Below, piece after piece: positions 63,881-64,000 of a stretch of DNA of 64,000 nt. The notes beneath the pieces were generated by a model. It saw nothing but the letters and a program-made list of their open reading frames with translations, was not told the origin of the DNA and made no database searches. This stretch comes from Sphingobium sp. CECT 9361 (GTDB lineage Bacteria; Pseudomonadota; Alphaproteobacteria; Sphingomonadales; Sphingomonadaceae): positions 78,417 to 142,416 of the forward strand of contig NZ_CAKKNC010000010.1 in assembly GCF_918741285.1 (NCBI RefSeq), read 5' to 3'. Positions within the stretch are counted from its first letter, which is position 1. Every line of letters begins with the position of its first letter. Made by a program: the position numbers and the translations under genes.

Positions 63881-64000
63881 GGGTAGGATTGGTGCTGCTC
63901 AGAGAGTCAGCCCTGATCCCCCCGCCGAACCGCACGTGCAGCTTTCACTGCATGCGGCTCTCCGCTGCGATAATACCATCCATATTCCGGCTATCGGGCA
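63881..64000 (-). ncRNA. group II intron 3' end (domains V and VI), runs off the window
   Basis: On the minus strand a 34-nt domain V lies at 63927-63960. It opens GAGCCGCATGC, has a GTGAAAGC loop (GAAA tetraloop) and closes GTGCGGTTC, including the catalytic AGC triad. Downstream, GGAT...GGCTG pairs with CAGCACCAATCC as domain VI with a candidate bulged branch-point A. The intron ends near CCTACCCGAC. The reverse transcriptase and 5' end lie outside the window. Confidence 0.8.

Noticed and set aside
1..64000. CRISPR arrays, tRNA or rRNA genes, replication, partition or mating-pore genes
   Set aside because: None could be recognised by reading; small or diverged ones could have been missed.

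Overview
The window is GC-rich accessory DNA from an alphaproteobacterium, most likely a sphingomonad plasmid or integrative conjugative element. The evidence is an imuA-imuB-dnaE2 mutasome, LexA boxes of the alphaproteobacterial form (GTTC-N7-GTTC), a MobF relaxase with coupling protein, and many small plasmid families (DUF736-, DUF2493-, DUF3768- and DUF3606-like). No replication, partition or mating-pore genes were recognised, so the replicon type stays open.

Layout. 1-5.2 kb: end of an SbcCD-like ATPase/nuclease pair, an AbiE-like toxin-antitoxin pair with operator repeats, and two accessory genes. 5.3-21 kb: a DNA-damage island with imuA-imuB-dnaE2, a two-gene unknown unit ending in a membrane protein, a MerR-like regulator with a 46-bp dyad, LigD, an exonuclease III, DinB, and a divergent pair of SRAP proteins, one without the catalytic cysteine. 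LexA boxes precede imuA and dinB and lie between the SRAP pair. 21-28.2 kb: conjugative DNA processing (MobF relaxase, TraD-like coupling protein, ribbon-helix-helix protein) and a probable oriT with an F-like nic core. 28.6-41 kb: small plasmid genes, an IS110-family element, structured intergenic repeats, an SSB-like protein and VapBC.

41-56.2 kb is the most remarkable part. One 305-codon PP-loop ATPase gene on the minus strand is cut into three pieces by two mobile elements. The first (41130-47083) is Tn554-like, with three tyrosine recombinases and a TnpC/DUF6262-like protein. The second (47612-56116, 8505 bp) is a compact Tn7-like transposon with 5-bp target duplications (CAGCG). Its single overlapping operon encodes TnsA, TnsB, TnsC, TniQ and an archaeo-eukaryotic primase-superfamily 2 helicase fusion of the TOTE conflict type. 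Removing both insertions restores an exact open frame.

56.2-64 kb: a minus-strand run with a Mom-like acyltransferase-fold protein, an intact PP-loop/PAPS-reductase-like protein and a DpdA/TGT-like protein, suggesting base hypermodification as protection against restriction. It is followed by a divergent unknown gene with its own LexA box, a secreted thermonuclease, and the 3' end (domains V and VI) of a group II intron that interrupts a DUF6927-like gene and runs out of the window.

Taken together, the region combines SOS-induced repair and mutagenesis, conjugation, probable anti-restriction DNA modification and several layers of mobile elements. Functions are inferred from recalled family motifs; no database search was possible.
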